The notes under the pieces: model-generated
The model's input: only the letters and a program-made list of their open reading frames with translations
Told to the model about the DNA's origin: nothing
The model's database searches: none
Program-made: the position numbers and the translations under genes
Part shown: positions 1 through 10,208 of the stretch, one piece after another
Position numbering within the stretch: position 1 is the first letter of the stretch
Layout of the letters: every line of letters begins with the position of its first letter
NCBI RefSeq assembly: GCF_910593725.1
Contig: NZ_OU343031.1
Location: forward strand, 806,001 to 870,000
Length of the DNA: 64,000 bases
Reading direction: 5' to 3'
Origin: Candidatus Vallotiella hemipterorum
GTDB lineage: Bacteria > Pseudomonadota > Gammaproteobacteria > Burkholderiales > Burkholderiaceae

Positions 1-613
1 ACAATATCTATAAACCTGGGACGTTATTTTAACTGTCCATCTCAAAAGTACTGAACTCTTTTGATCCTTAGTACAGAAATCTTACTGCTGTGTACGTCTT
101 AAGTGGGGCGTACAAAAACTTTCTAGTCTTTTTTATTTACCAATCCTACTTCTTCGGTAATTCATGCACTAAGTACTAGCTGTTTTTATTCCGAATAGAG
201 CTAGAGTTGTCTTTACTAAAAGTGTTGGTCTACTAATATAAGAAGTGTCAAGTAGGTGTTGATATATCAGGAGTTTATATACCGATTATGGTAGCTATTG
301 AGTATTATAAAATCTATGCACATAGCAGTTAGCCCCCTATTAATATTCTGCTGATAAATATCACAATGCGTACTGCCGATACGAGTAGAGTACAACTTCT
401 TTTCTTTCTATCAAAAAACTAATGTTATTAAGATCTAGGTAATGTTTTTTATAAAGCCGGAGTATCCATCACTTAAAGATTAGCTTTTCAAGTTATACAT
501 AAATAAAATTTGATTTTTAAATCAATATGCTTAGGGATTTTCTACGGAGGCTCTCATTCGTACTGCGTTAAAAAACCCCTGGTAATATACGACCGAATGG
601 TTTAGTTTTAAAT

Positions 614-645
614 CTTAGTAATACTCTTTCTTAGTAATACTCTTT
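614..645. repeat. Tandem 16-bp duplication
   Basis: CTTAGTAATACTCTTT occurs twice head to tail (614-629 and 630-645) with no mismatch. It lies in gene-free DNA and looks like a recent slippage duplication. Confidence 0.9.
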
Positions 646-1730
646 ACTATAAGGTTTAATATCTATAGAGTTTCTACAATCGGTGTTACTCTATTTCTCT
701 CTTCACTAATTCTATTTATTTTATTTTGTCCTTATCAGATAGTGTGTAAGTCGATAATACGCATGTTCGGTAACGCCATTCAAGGTACGGTTATTTAGTA
801 GCTCCGCTAAAAATACATCATGAGTAACCCATAACTAATAAGATATAGAATATCGGCATCGGAGTTGCGCTTTTCGCGCATGATTGGCACCTGTATCTTT
901 ATTGACATGGCTATTCATAATCAGATTAACTTAGTTTTCTACGCTCGACGGGGCAACTCTTCGAATTTAGAATACAAGTTACTCCTACCCAGAATAGCTA
1001 AATAGGATTTTTAGAATAGCTTTAAGACGTGGCTAGAAGGGATTCTAATCCTGGGTGTTTCCTTGAGATTTCTAGTCGGTTATTATAACGCGCACTAGTT
1101 GCAGTAGCCCAAAAATTAGAGTACGGTAACTTCCGCCAATTGCCCGCTTCAAATAGGGGTAGGGTTCTTTTTAGCACTGATGCTGATGATATTTATGCAC
1201 AAATTTTAACAGCACTGTAGCGGTAACAAGAAAAAACGTATAACGCTAGTAGCGATTGTTCTATTAAGAACAGCATCCGATTTCCTCGATCTGCATGAGA
1301 TGGAGTTAGCAGTGGAGAACTTCATAGGTGGTTAAACCATGCCGGTCTCATCTTAAAGTCTGAGAAGCTTTCTAAGTAAACAGTATTTATTTGTGTTGTA
1401 ATTAGTTGTTATAGTTAATAATCTATTTTAGATATTCTTATTAATAAATATTTACAAGATTTATATAGCTTGAGATATAAAACTTTAATTTTAGCTTTAA
1501 CATAATATAAATATAAGCTATGCACTTTGTGCGAAGCCACTATTTCGCATGCCTATCACAAACACAAAATTTCATGAATATTGGAAGATTTTTAATCTTA
1601 ATTGAGGTGCACGGACATATATATGGAATAGGTGCGTGCGAGTCAAGGTGATTAGCATAAAGCACTAGTTGACTTAGCATACTAGGCTAGTAAACCAGCG
1701 CTACGCTTTATTAACAAGCGAAATTACTGG

Positions 1731-1755
1731 CACCAGATCCAGTGCTGGTGTTTTT
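1731..1755 (+). terminator. Orphan rho-independent terminator-like hairpin
   Basis: CACCAG (1731-1736) pairs with CTGGTG (1745-1750) around an 8-nt loop and is followed directly by TTTTT. This is the canonical plus-strand terminator layout. No gene lies within 1.7 kb upstream, so it ends either an unrecognised small RNA or a gene that has since decayed. Confidence 0.5.
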
Positions 1756-1991
1756 AGCACGCACTTACATCCAAGCATTATTATGATCCGTACTAAGTAA
1801 TACTCAGTATCAATGGATAAACGCACTAAACGGGGCTCTCTGATTTTCTAATTTAGTAGAGAGGGTTATAGCATGCGCAATGACTCCTGCATAACTTCTA
1901 AAAACCTTAATAAAGGGAATAACATACGAAAGTATATTTATCATCAATACTTGTCTATATTAGACTATGCTCTAGAGCCGGTTCTGCCCTG

Positions 1992-2025
1992 TACTATAAT
2001 TCAAGCACTACTATAATTCGAGCAC
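1992..2025. repeat. Tandem 17-bp duplication
   Basis: TACTATAATTCAAGCAC (1992-2008) is followed immediately by a copy with one A-to-G change (2009-2025). It lies in gene-free DNA. Confidence 0.85.
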
Positions 2026-2982
2026 TAGTATATAGTATCTGGGTACTAATCCAGCTTAGTAATTAGTTAATAAATAAAGAGTTTAATCGCCTTAAGTTTC
2101 TCAAGGGAAACACATTGGGCTCATAAGAAGCCCTCGCTGCTGCCTGAACTGCAGACGACAGTTAAGATTCTAGAAGACTAGATTAAACTGGCTTTATACA
2201 AAAACCCTGTATTTCTCCTAGTTAGGGCGCCTGTACTGGTTTCGTAATTGACCCTAGCTAGCTACTTACCGTCTAGCCTATGTGCTACGGTAATCTGTAG
2301 ATCTCTGTAGCCGCTCGTACAGGTGCTCAAGGCGCATCTGCGATATCGGCGCATCACACACATATATTTTAATCTCACCAAGATAGTTTGCAGATCTACC
2401 TTCAGCAGGTTCCAGAATGCACACTGGAATTTATAGTAGGCCGAGGCTATGTTAATGGTACCGCTACCATACACTCGCTAGTCTGCAAAAAGACTATAAA
2501 ATTTATAGTTATATAAACATATTGAATAGCCTTTTACGGGCGATAGCGCTGCGCGACATTGTTCTAGGCAGTATAGTTAGCTAGCTCACGACTTATAAAT
2601 CCCTCTATATTACAGCTGCCGCGCCTATAGACGCTTGACGGTTATTATCATGATGTTGCGCAACAAAAAGAGTACTTCCCAACTGCTATCTATCAGCTGG
2701 TACTACGCCAGTGTAACTGTATAGAGCAAAATACTGCCTCGTGTTGCAGTACGGCAACAGCTGACTGGCACCATCAAACTAGTCTATACACCTGATTTTA
2801 CGTATATGGTGTTGTGTCTAGCGCAATTAAGCACGTGTAATCGTGTATTAATTAAATTAATCCAAGATTTAGTAGGTAGCTTATGGTATTGAAGCCAATT
2901 ATCTTTTTTATCTACGATAAAGCTACGGGTTATTAACCTATCCAACATAGTATATAAATAATATTTACCTATTCGAATGGTG

Positions 2983-5900
2983 TTAGCTTGGTGCACCAAG
3001 GACCTGTAGTATTTCTATAATCGTTTTGACGCGGCTCTCTAGATCAGGACTATATAGTTCTATACGCAATTTACTCTGCCCTACGGGTTTGATATAGCTA
3101 TATTTCTGCATTATCTTGATAATATGTCCTGGGTCGATTGCAGGGTTAGGAGTGAATTGCAGCCAGATAACATCTTCCGCTGCATTGATCTTAATAATAT
3201 CAAGTGACTTAGCTGTTAGCCGCAGTCGATGAGTTGCAATTAGTGTCTGCGCCTGTATTGGCAGCTTTCCAAAGCGATCGATCAGCTCCGCATGAATGCT
3301 ATCGATAGCGTCGGCTGTCTCACAATTAGCTAGACGCTTATATAACGATAGGCGCTGCGGTACGTCACTGCAATATGCAGCTGGTAGTATCGCTGGCATA
3401 TGTAAGTTAATTTCGGTAGTGGCGGCTAGAGGTGCGCTTAAATCCGGTTCACGGCCATCCTTTAACGCACGTACAGCGTCATTAAGCATATTTGTATAAA
3501 GTTGGAACCCAATTTCCTGGATGGCGCCAGATTGTTTCTCGCCTAAAACCTCCCCGGTACCTCGGATCTCTAAATCATGCATTGCGATATGAAATCCGCC
3601 ACCTAATTCCTCCATTTTTTGGATAGCTTCGAGGCGCTGCTGGGCCTGCCAGGTCAATGATTCTGGATCGTCAAGCAGGAGGTAGGCATACGCTTGGTGA
3701 TAAGAGCGACCGACTCGGCCCCGCAACTGATGAAGTTGAGCCAGACCAAATGTATCAGCGCGATGAATCAGGATCGTGTTTGCGTTTGGAACGTCAATCC
3801 CGGTTTCTATAATCGTCGTGCATAATAATATGTTCACACGCTGCGCCACGAAGTCGCGCATTACACCCTCGAGAGTACGTTCGTTCATCTGGCCATGTGC
3901 TACCGCAATTCGAGCTCCTGGAGCTAGTATTTCGAGCGCTGTTCGTCGTCGGTCGATCGACTCAACTTCGTTATGTAGAAAGTAGACTTGGCCGCCACGC
4001 TTAAGCTCGCGTAATATAGCCTCTAGTATTATGCTATCTTCCTCACGGCGCACAAAGGTTTTAATCGCCAATCGCTTTTGCGGTGCCGTAGCAATTATTG
4101 AAAAGTCTCGCAACCCTTCTAGGGCCATGCTCAGCGTACGAGGGATTGGTGTAGCTGTTAATGTCAGCACGTCCACTTCCTCGCGTAGTGATTTAAGAGC
4201 CTCTTTTTGCTGTACGCCAAAGCGGTGCTCTTCGTCGATGATAACAAGTGCTAGGCGCTTAAAACGCGCGTTTGCAGATAGCAGCTTATGAGTACCGATT
4301 ACAATATCAACATTACCATTATTAATCGCCTGAATCGTGGCGCTGACCTCCTTGGTAGACTGGAACCGTGATAACTCGGCGATACGCACTGGCCAATTAG
4401 CAAAACGGTCGGTGAAGGTCTGCATATGTTGCTCGGCTAATAATGTTGTCGGCGATAAAAAAGCGACTTGCTTACCGTCAAGCGCCGCGATAAAAGCTGC
4501 GCGCAGCGCCACTTCTGTCTTACCGAATCCAACATCACCGCACACCAACCGATCCATTGGATAGTTACTGGTCATATCCTTAATAACGGCCGAAATAGCG
4601 GCAGCCTGGTCCGGTGTCTCATCGAATCCAAAGCTTTTCGAAAAACGCATGTAGTCTACTGGATTTAGAGCACATGCATGACCCTGGCGGGCTGATCGGC
4701 GTGCATATAAGTTTAATAACTCCGCCGCTGTATCTCGGATATTTTGAGCGGCGCGCCGTCTGGCTTTTTCCCACTGTCCAGAGCCAAGTGCCTGGAGTGG
4801 AGCCCTCTCTGGATCGGCGGCATTATATCGAGAAACCACGTGTAACTGCGACACCGGGACATATAGGATACCGCTATCCTTATACGTTAAATGTAAAAAT
4901 TCAGTGTCGCCTTCACCTATATCCATCAGCACTAATCCCATGTACCGTCCGATTCCGTATTGACTATGAACAATAGGGTCACCAACCGTTAATTCAGATA
5001 GATCGCGCACTATGGAGTCGATATTACTAGCGGTCTGCTCTTGGCGACGACGAGATCCGCCTCGGCCCAAAAGCGGACCATATAACTCAGTTTCAGTAAC
5101 TATTGTAATATGCTCGATTGGTAGTATAAAACCAGATGTAATAGGTGCCACAGCTAGACCGAATAGTACGTCTCCCTGTATAAACTCATCGAATGAATCG
5201 AATGTAGATGTCTGAAGAAGGTGATCAGCAAGCAATTGAGCGATAGTTTCTCGGCGCCCAGCTGACTCAGCTAAAAGCAAAACTCGATGATCTGTCGTAC
5301 TGAGATAGCAGCGCAGTGCGTTGAGCGAATCATCCGCGCGGCGATCGATTGCTAGTAATGGAAGGGGCATTGACCAGCGTGAGATATCATTTTCGGATAT
5401 TTTCTGGGCTAGCAAGAAACGCGCAAACGGCTTGACTAAAGTGAAGAAATCCTGCTCAGATAAAAATAGGCGCACGGGCGCTAGGATTGGACGCTCAGGG
5501 TCATGTGACAAAGATTCGTACCGCTGCTTTGTTTCAATGCTAAATTGCCGTATCGACTCCCCGACATTGCCAACTAGTACTAAATGCGCGTGCTTGGGCA
5601 GATAATGGAAGAGGGTTGAGGTGTCATCGAAGAACAGCGGTAGGTAGTATTCGATACCCGCCGATGCTATGCCATTACTAATGTCCTGATAAATAGGTGA
5701 GCAGGATGGATTACCTTCAAATTCAGCGCACCATCGACTACGAAACGAGGCGCGAGCGGTTTCATCAAACGAAAACTCCCGTCCTGGGAGTAAGAGTACA
5801 TCGCATACAGGATAAAGACTACGCTGTGTATCGGGACTGAATGTTCGAATAGAATCAATTTGCTCTTTAAGAAGGTTGATTCGATAGGGAAGCGATGAGC

Positions 5901-6492
5901 CCATCGGAAATAAATCTATTAATGAGCCGCGTACACAGTATTCACCCGGATACTTAACTTGGATTACGTGTTTGTAGCCCGACCATGATAACCATGACTT
6001 TAGATCGGCTTCCTCTAGACACTGTCCTTGCTTATACTTGAACGTATACGAGGATATAAACGTAGTCGGCGGCATCCGATACAGCGCGGTTATAGCAGAG
6101 ATAACGAGTATGTCACATCGCCCCTCACCTAAATCAAACAGCGTAGCGAGCCGCTCTGAAATTAGGTCTTGGTGCGGGGAAAACCTATCGTACGGCAGGG
6201 TTTCCCAGTCTGGCAAAAGCCGCACCTGAACTCCAGGTGAGAAATAACTAATTTCCTGCTGTAAGCGCTGTGCATCAGCTGCGGTCGCGCAGATAAGCGC
6301 AAGCATCGGTATGCGGTGGCGATTTGATAGGTAATAGCGCGAAATTGCTAGCGCATCAGCCGATTTTAATGCGCCATCAAAAGCATAACGCTGCCCTGCC
6401 TTGAGAAAGGGCAGGGGGCAAATGGACAATTGAGCGGGTGACACAGAAGGGTAATGTATCATGAGCAGATAATAAGAGTTGCTGACGGACAC
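2983..6492 (-). CDS. mfd: Transcription-repair coupling factor Mfd
   Basis: ATP-dependent DNA translocase that removes RNA polymerase stalled at lesions and recruits UvrA. At 1169 residues it is full length for the family. The N-terminal UvrB-like region includes LPDWETLPYDRFSPHQD. A CarD-like RNA-polymerase-binding domain follows in the middle (VHSQYGIGRYMGL). The helicase motor starts near residue 650 with Walker A GDVGFGKTE and Walker B DEEH, with motif VI-type QLRGRVGRS later. The C-terminal TRCF domain is present. The listed start is GTG with AGG eight bases upstream; an ATG ten codons inside (6462) is an alternative without a clear ribosome binding site. It is divergent from ispD, only 61 bp away. 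The opposite strand holds many shadow ORFs. Confidence 0.96.
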   Translation of the reverse strand: MSVSNSYYLLMIHYPSVSPAQLSICPLPFLKAGQRYAFDGALKSADALAISRYYLSNRHRIPMLALICATAADAQRLQQEISYFSPGVQVRLLPDWETLPYDRFSPHQDLISERLATLFDLGEGRCDILVISAITALYRMPPTTFISSYTFKYKQGQCLEEADLKSWLSWSGYKHVIQVKYPGEYCVRGSLIDLFPMGSSLPYRINLLKEQIDSIRTFSPDTQRSLYPVCDVLLLPGREFSFDETARASFRSRWCAEFEGNPSCSPIYQDISNGIASAGIEYYLPLFFDDTSTLFHYLPKHAHLVLVGNVGESIRQFSIETKQRYESLSHDPERPILAPVRLFLSEQDFFTLVKPFARFLLAQKISENDISRWSMPLPLLAIDRRADDSLNALRCYLSTTDHRVLLLAESAGRRETIAQLLADHLLQTSTFDSFDEFIQGDVLFGLAVAPITSGFILPIEHITIVTETELYGPLLGRGGSRRRQEQTASNIDSIVRDLSELTVGDPIVHSQYGIGRYMGLVLMDIGEGDTEFLHLTYKDSGILYVPVSQLHVVSRYNAADPERAPLQALGSGQWEKARRRAAQNIRDTAAELLNLYARRSARQGHACALNPVDYMRFSKSFGFDETPDQAAAISAVIKDMTSNYPMDRLVCGDVGFGKTEVALRAAFIAALDGKQVAFLSPTTLLAEQHMQTFTDRFANWPVRIAELSRFQSTKEVSATIQAINNGNVDIVIGTHKLLSANARFKRLALVIIDEEHRFGVQQKEALKSLREEVDVLTLTATPIPRTLSMALEGLRDFSIIATAPQKRLAIKTFVRREEDSIILEAILRELKRGGQVYFLHNEVESIDRRRTALEILAPGARIAVAHGQMNERTLEGVMRDFVAQRVNILLCTTIIETGIDVPNANTILIHRADTFGLAQLHQLRGRVGRSYHQAYAYLLLDDPESLTWQAQQRLEAIQKMEELGGGFHIAMHDLEIRGTGEVLGEKQSGAIQEIGFQLYTNMLNDAVRALKDGREPDLSAPLAATTEINLHMPAILPAAYCSDVPQRLSLYKRLANCETADAIDSIHAELIDRFGKLPIQAQTLIATHRLRLTAKSLDIIKINAAEDVIWLQFTPNPAIDPGHIIKIMQKYSYIKPVGQSKLRIELYSPDLESRVKTIIEILQVLGAPS

Positions 6493-6553
6493 TTGAAGGA
6501 CCTATTATAAAATCCGTCTTTCATCTTAACTCCGCATAAATTACTCGACCTTT

Positions 6554-7291
6554 GTGATTCCCCGCCTCTTTGCCATAATTCCCTGCGCTGGAACCGGTTC
6601 GCGCGCCGGTTCCTTAATTCCGAAGCAGTATCGAACGATTGCGGGACGCAACTTGTTGTACTACTCACTAATCGCATTTGATGCATGCCCGGAGTTTACC
6701 CAAATACTCCTAGTACTTTCGCCTGACGACATCCACTTCGATCCGAGCCACTTGGGTGCATTACGCTATGCAGTCAAGCGCTGCGGCGGTGAAATCAGGA
6801 GAAAATCAGTGTACAACGGGCTAATTAAGCTAGCCGAATTCGGCGCACGTGCTTCTGACTGGGTTTTGGTTCACGACGCAGCCCGACCAGGTATTACGCC
6901 AAGATTAATTCGAACGCTGATAGCTGCCGTACAAGACGACCCTGTTGGTGGCATTGTAGCGATACCAGTAATTGATACGCTTAAACGTGTCAATGCACAG
7001 CAGGGTTCTGAAATTAGCAATAAGGTAACGGCATTGCGTATTAGCTCGACTGAGCCTCGTGACTATTTATGGCAAGCACAGACTCCACAAATGTTTCGTA
7101 TCGGCATATTGCGAGAGGCGCTTGCGCAGGCGCCAGTGCGTAGCTATCCACTAACTGACGAGGCTTGCATACTCGAATCTCTTGGTTATAAACCTTTAAT
7201 TGTGCGGGGAAGTGCGCGCAACTTTAAAGTAACATATCCGGAAGACTTTGAGCTAGCTGAGGCATTTCTCACGTATAGAGCGGCGAGTTGA
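6554..7291 (+). CDS. ispD: 2-C-methyl-D-erythritol 4-phosphate cytidylyltransferase
   Basis: Third step of the MEP isoprenoid pathway: transfers CMP from CTP to methylerythritol phosphate. At 245 residues it is of usual length. The N-terminal nucleotide-binding loop ([11 protein letters not shown], then PKQY) and the HDAARPG motif are both present, as is the C-terminal [11 protein letters not shown] segment typical of the family. The start is GTG; no better upstream start exists because mfd begins 61 bp away on the other strand. It is followed 60 bp later by ispF, the usual pairing. IspE, the intervening step, is not in this window. Confidence 0.95.
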   Translation: MIPRLFAIIPCAGTGSRAGSLIPKQYRTIAGRNLLYYSLIAFDACPEFTQILLVLSPDDIHFDPSHLGALRYAVKRCGGEIRRKSVYNGLIKLAEFGARASDWVLVHDAARPGITPRLIRTLIAAVQDDPVGGIVAIPVIDTLKRVNAQQGSEISNKVTALRISSTEPRDYLWQAQTPQMFRIGILREALAQAPVRSYPLTDEACILESLGYKPLIVRGSARNFKVTYPEDFELAEAFLTYRAAS

Positions 7292-7351
7292 ACGCCATCA
7301 TGCGCGATATTCCGTACTTAAAATTTACTGAATTCAGTAAGAGAACGACGA

Positions 7352-7837
7352 ATGAATTTAAGAATTGGCCAGGGCTATGATGTGCATAGACTAATACTAA
7401 GGCGACCGCTGGTACTTGGCGGGGTGATGGTGCCTTATAAATACGGGCTGCTTGGATATTCGGATGCCGATGTACTGCTACATGCGATCATAGACGCGCT
7501 GCTTGGCGGTGCGGCTCTAGGTGATATTGGTCGTCACTTTCCCGATACTGATCCGAAATTTTTAGGCTCTAACAGTCGCATTCTATTGCGTGAAGCAGCG
7601 AGACGTGTAGCGCAAGCGGGATATCGTATTGTCAACGTAGACAGCACTATAATCGCTCAGCATCCTAAGATGTCTCAGTATATTCCATCAATGCGAGAGA
7701 ATATTGCGATAGATCTTAATGTTAACGACGACGCTGTTAACATTAAAGCCAAAACTAATGAGAATTTAGGCTATCTCGGCCGTGGTAAGGCCATTGAGGC
7801 ACAAGCCATAGCACTCTTGATAGCCACTGGGGCCTAA
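7352..7837 (+). CDS. ispF: 2-C-methyl-D-erythritol 2,4-cyclodiphosphate synthase
   Basis: Forms the cyclic diphosphate intermediate of the MEP pathway with release of CMP. At 161 residues it is full length. The metal-binding Asp-x-His lies in GYDVHRL near the N-terminus; the [16 protein letters not shown] segment and the nucleotide-binding [14 protein letters not shown] segment are intact. It starts with ATG directly in the family-typical [10 protein letters not shown]. It probably shares a transcript with ispD. With dxr at 50840-52018, three MEP enzymes are in the window, so this route appears kept. Confidence 0.96.
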   Translation: MNLRIGQGYDVHRLILRRPLVLGGVMVPYKYGLLGYSDADVLLHAIIDALLGGAALGDIGRHFPDTDPKFLGSNSRILLREAARRVAQAGYRIVNVDSTIIAQHPKMSQYIPSMRENIAIDLNVNDDAVNIKAKTNENLGYLGRGKAIEAQAIALLIATGA

Positions 7838-8350
7838 TAATTATGTATGAATGAGTAATTCCGGTTAGTCGGGTTAATAAACTGGCTTATATTTATAGGT
7901 AACTACACTATAGTTCAGATAAAGAATTACTTACTCCAGTATAAGGTGGGTTTGCTTCTAGGATGAGCTTATGCCTTTTTAAGGTTTATAAATAAAGATT
8001 ACCGTTGACAAGAGAGGTTTTATTAACACTGGAACCCACCAAAATATAGAGTGGTTATTTATTCGGGTCTATACCAAAACACGTTTGTGTGAGCAATCTA
8101 GCGTCTTATACAGAGACCATACTGTCGTCAATATTCATAAACATTATGGCCCAGCATTCTGTATTAATCATGTAGTGAACTAAATGGCATGGTGTGCTTG
8201 ATGAATATTCAATAACAGCACTGAACATGCTTTGGTTGTCACGCGATTTGTTTCAAACAAACACATATATAAGGGATTCTAGAGTATTAGCATGTAGCCA
8301 TAAATCGCTATTTGCTTACGCGTCATTAATTGCTATTGGCCTTATATGCT

Positions 8351-8369
8351 CCACCCTACAATAGGGTGG
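8351..8369. repeat. GC-rich hairpin in gene-free DNA
   Basis: CCACCCTA pairs perfectly with TAGGGTGG around a CAA loop. There is no T-run directly after it on either strand. It lies 514 bp past the ispF stop and may be a terminator remnant. Confidence 0.4.
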
Positions 8370-8463
8370 GGTGTATTTAGGCACTTCTTCTTACTTAGTA
8401 TACGTTCGATACGTCTTAGGGGTTATTGTAGTTGAACAGGCTCATAAAGAGAGATAATAAGCC

Positions 8464-8483
8464 CCCCCCTAGGACAAGGGAGG
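8464..8483 (-). terminator. Possible terminator of the synthase-like gene
   Basis: Read on the minus strand, CCTCCCT pairs with AGGGGGG (one G-U) around a 6-nt loop, then TTATTAT follows. It begins about 20 bp after the stop codon of the minus-strand gene. Confidence 0.45.
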
Positions 8484-8502
8484 TGTTATGGACGTTAATC
8501 CA

Positions 8503-9333
8503 TTAACGAGTGCACCAGGCAATCCATAACTTTCGTAGTGGAGTTAGCGCAATACGCTGATGCAGTACGCGATAGTTCTCTACCTCTACTTCGTGAAGCA
8601 GCGCTAGCAATATAGAGGCTTGCGCGCGGAGCACTCGCTGCGCTTTTCGCTCGGTTTCCGGCATCGCATTGAGAGCCTCAATAAGGGAGCGGCGCGCACG
8701 CTCAACCTGGAAGGACATTAACTGTGTAAAGCCTTGACTATAACGAGAATGCAGGATGTCATTAGACGTCACACTAAATTGTCTCATTTCGTCGAGTGGG
8801 ATGTAAATACGGCCGCATCTCGCGTGCACGCCAGTACGCTCAACTATATCTGCCAATAGCAATGCTCGACCTAGCTTCGGTGCCCACAACGCTAGAGTGG
8901 ATGGCTCACTCGTAGTGACTCTGGCTAATGTATCTGCTAGTGTAGCCCCTACACGCTCTAGGTAACGGTATAATTCTAAAAAGTTAAGATAGCGTGTTTG
9001 ATCCAAGTCCATCTGGTAACCTGATAGCCACGTCATAAATGTCTGAATAGGCGGAAAGCTAGTGTAATAACGCGCTATAGCTTGCGTCACTGGATGGGTC
9101 GGCTTATCCTGCGCCAGGGCACCGAATTCGCTTTTCCACCAGGTGAGCTTAACATGACCGATAGTCGGATCACTTACCTCTCGAACGCTTTCGGAAAGCT
9201 TTTGATGCAATGCGTATAACGCTGTCAATAAAGGCCTCGCCTTCGATGGCGCACGCTGAAGCGCGTAATATGTACTAGATCCAACTGGCGCAGCTTTTTG
9301 CTGGCAATAATTTTTGATATTCACGTGAAACAA
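8503..9333 (-). CDS. Squalene/phytoene synthase-like protein
   Basis: A 276-residue protein of the trans-isoprenyl-diphosphate synthase family, which normally joins two prenyl diphosphates head to head. The fold signatures are visible: KLTWWKSEF near residue 62, and the second conserved region around residues 160-183 with RIYIPLDEM. The Asp-rich metal sites are degenerate: the first reads SESVREVSD instead of a DD-rich motif, and the second reads ADIVERTGVHA. From memory, Burkholderia homologues share much of this divergence, so it is a subfamily trait rather than fresh decay. It stands alone, with no hpn or crt genes beside it. The catalytic function is uncertain; loss of metal sites argues against ordinary squalene synthesis. 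Confidence 0.8.
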   Translation of the reverse strand: MFHVNIKNYCQQKAAPVGSSTYYALQRAPSKARPLLTALYALHQKLSESVREVSDPTIGHVKLTWWKSEFGALAQDKPTHPVTQAIARYYTSFPPIQTFMTWLSGYQMDLDQTRYLNFLELYRYLERVGATLADTLARVTTSEPSTLALWAPKLGRALLLADIVERTGVHARCGRIYIPLDEMRQFSVTSNDILHSRYSQGFTQLMSFQVERARRSLIEALNAMPETERKAQRVLRAQASILLALLHEVEVENYRVLHQRIALTPLRKLWIAWCTR

Positions 9334-9383
9334 AAGGTAGAAAGCATCTGTAGTGCGTCATGCAAAAAACAAAAGCCTAGCAT

Positions 9384-9409
9384 CCTAGTATTTAGGCATA
9401 AATACTAGG
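9384..9409. repeat. 11-bp perfect inverted repeat
   Basis: CCTAGTATTTA and TAAATACTAGG flank GGCA. It lies 50 bp upstream of the minus-strand synthase-like gene. It could be an operator or a leader hairpin; there is no directly adjoining T-run. Confidence 0.5.
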
Positions 9410-9535
9410 CAGACAAAGCGTAGTAAATATATTAAAATCTAAGTTTTGTAGTGGTAGCTTGCGAGTCGCAGCTAACTGTACTTTAGCTGGCAAAAAAATA
9501 GCGCAACTGGGCAATGCGTAATACATCTCCTAGAT

Positions 9536-9622
9536 GCGAGGATGGCGAAATTGGTAGACGCACCAGGTTTAGGTCCTGACGCCCGCAAGGGTGTAGGGGT
9601 TCGAGTCCCCTTCCTCGTACCA
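9536..9622 (+). tRNA. tRNA-Leu (anticodon UAG)
   Basis: Acceptor stem GCGAGGA pairs with TCCTCGT (terminal G-U). The D-arm has AAATTGGTAGACGC, and the anticodon loop TTTAGGT reads UAG. There is a long variable arm and a normal T-arm (GGGG-TTCGAGT-CCCC). The 3' CCA is encoded (9620-9622). The top pair of the anticodon stem is C-A instead of a Watson-Crick pair. Confidence 0.95.
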
Positions 9623-9781
9623 CGGCTTTGCCTCTAGCAGGCTATTATAAACTCCATAGGCCTATAAGAAAGCTTGGGCTTGCTCTACGCAGATTGCTGT
9701 TGTCGTGAACATTCCCATCCTCCCTTAAAGGGTAGGTAATTTGATGGCTAAAAAATAATCAGAAATTTTATCGTTCATACA

Positions 9782-10120
9782 GTGTGGCGTTTAATATTTC
9801 AGAAGATACATGGAGCTTTTCTAGCTTTATTTCTAGGTTTGATAGGAAACCACACGAAAGTGGCAAGTCGTGCAGAAAACACTCAACACACTTTTAAAAA
9901 AGTACAATACCCCGCCAAGTATACGTTTGACATTAAGTACAAATGTCGGTTGGTATTTTCGACGTATCTGTTTTTCGTACGCAGTCTAGTTGTTTCTATG
10001 CTCTTAACACCCGCACGTTTTATGGATAACATTATACCTAACCTCAAGGATCGTTATTTCAGCAGTGCGCGATTGGAGGTTCTAAAATATAGCGAGCATC
10101 TCTCAATCAAGGCTCTCTAA
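9782..10120 (+). CDS. Doubtful 112-residue ORF, no recognised family
   Basis: A GTG-initiated ORF that I do not recognise. It has a hydrophobic stretch near the N-terminus (FLALFLGLIG) and another in the middle (LVFSTYLFFVRSLVVSMLL), with basic segments between, so a small membrane protein is conceivable. No ribosome binding site is visible. A perfect 15-bp terminator hairpin lies 89 bp downstream, which is the only contextual support. Base composition is no different from the surrounding desert. It could equally be a chance ORF or a gene remnant. Confidence 0.2.
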   Translation: MWRLIFQKIHGAFLALFLGLIGNHTKVASRAENTQHTFKKVQYPAKYTFDIKYKCRLVFSTYLFFVRSLVVSMLLTPARFMDNIIPNLKDRYFSSARLEVLKYSEHLSIKAL

Positions 10121-10208
10121 GCTAGTGTCATAACAAGAGAAGTCTACCTAGATTAGGGTGGGGGCGGTGCCCTTATTCGCTCCTTGATAATCGATGTATT
10201 AATTTTTC

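Larger units (their letters stand above)
1..2982. other. Gene-free, AT-rich region
   Basis: Nearly 3 kb with no ORF that resembles a protein. The two ORFs of about 70 codons near its right end have no family features. The region holds two short tandem duplications (614-645, 1992-2025) and one terminator-like hairpin (1731-1755), listed separately. It is most simply decayed DNA. I see no tRNA or other known RNA in it. Confidence 0.7.
7838..8502. other. Gene-free region between ispF and the synthase-like gene
   Basis: No credible ORF in 665 bp. It holds a GC-rich 8-bp hairpin (8351-8369) and, at its right end, a likely terminator for the minus-strand gene. Confidence 0.65.

Noticed and set aside
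1020-1075. T-arm-like sequence around GGGATTCTAATCC
   Set aside because: It is a short inverted repeat; no acceptor, D or anticodon arm can be fitted.
2262-2999. 70- and 71-codon minus-strand ORFs (2262-2474, 2784-2999)
   Set aside because: No ribosome binding site, no family features; the second overlaps the end of mfd.
4614-4976. 120-codon ORF opposite mfd
   Set aside because: Antisense shadow without family features.
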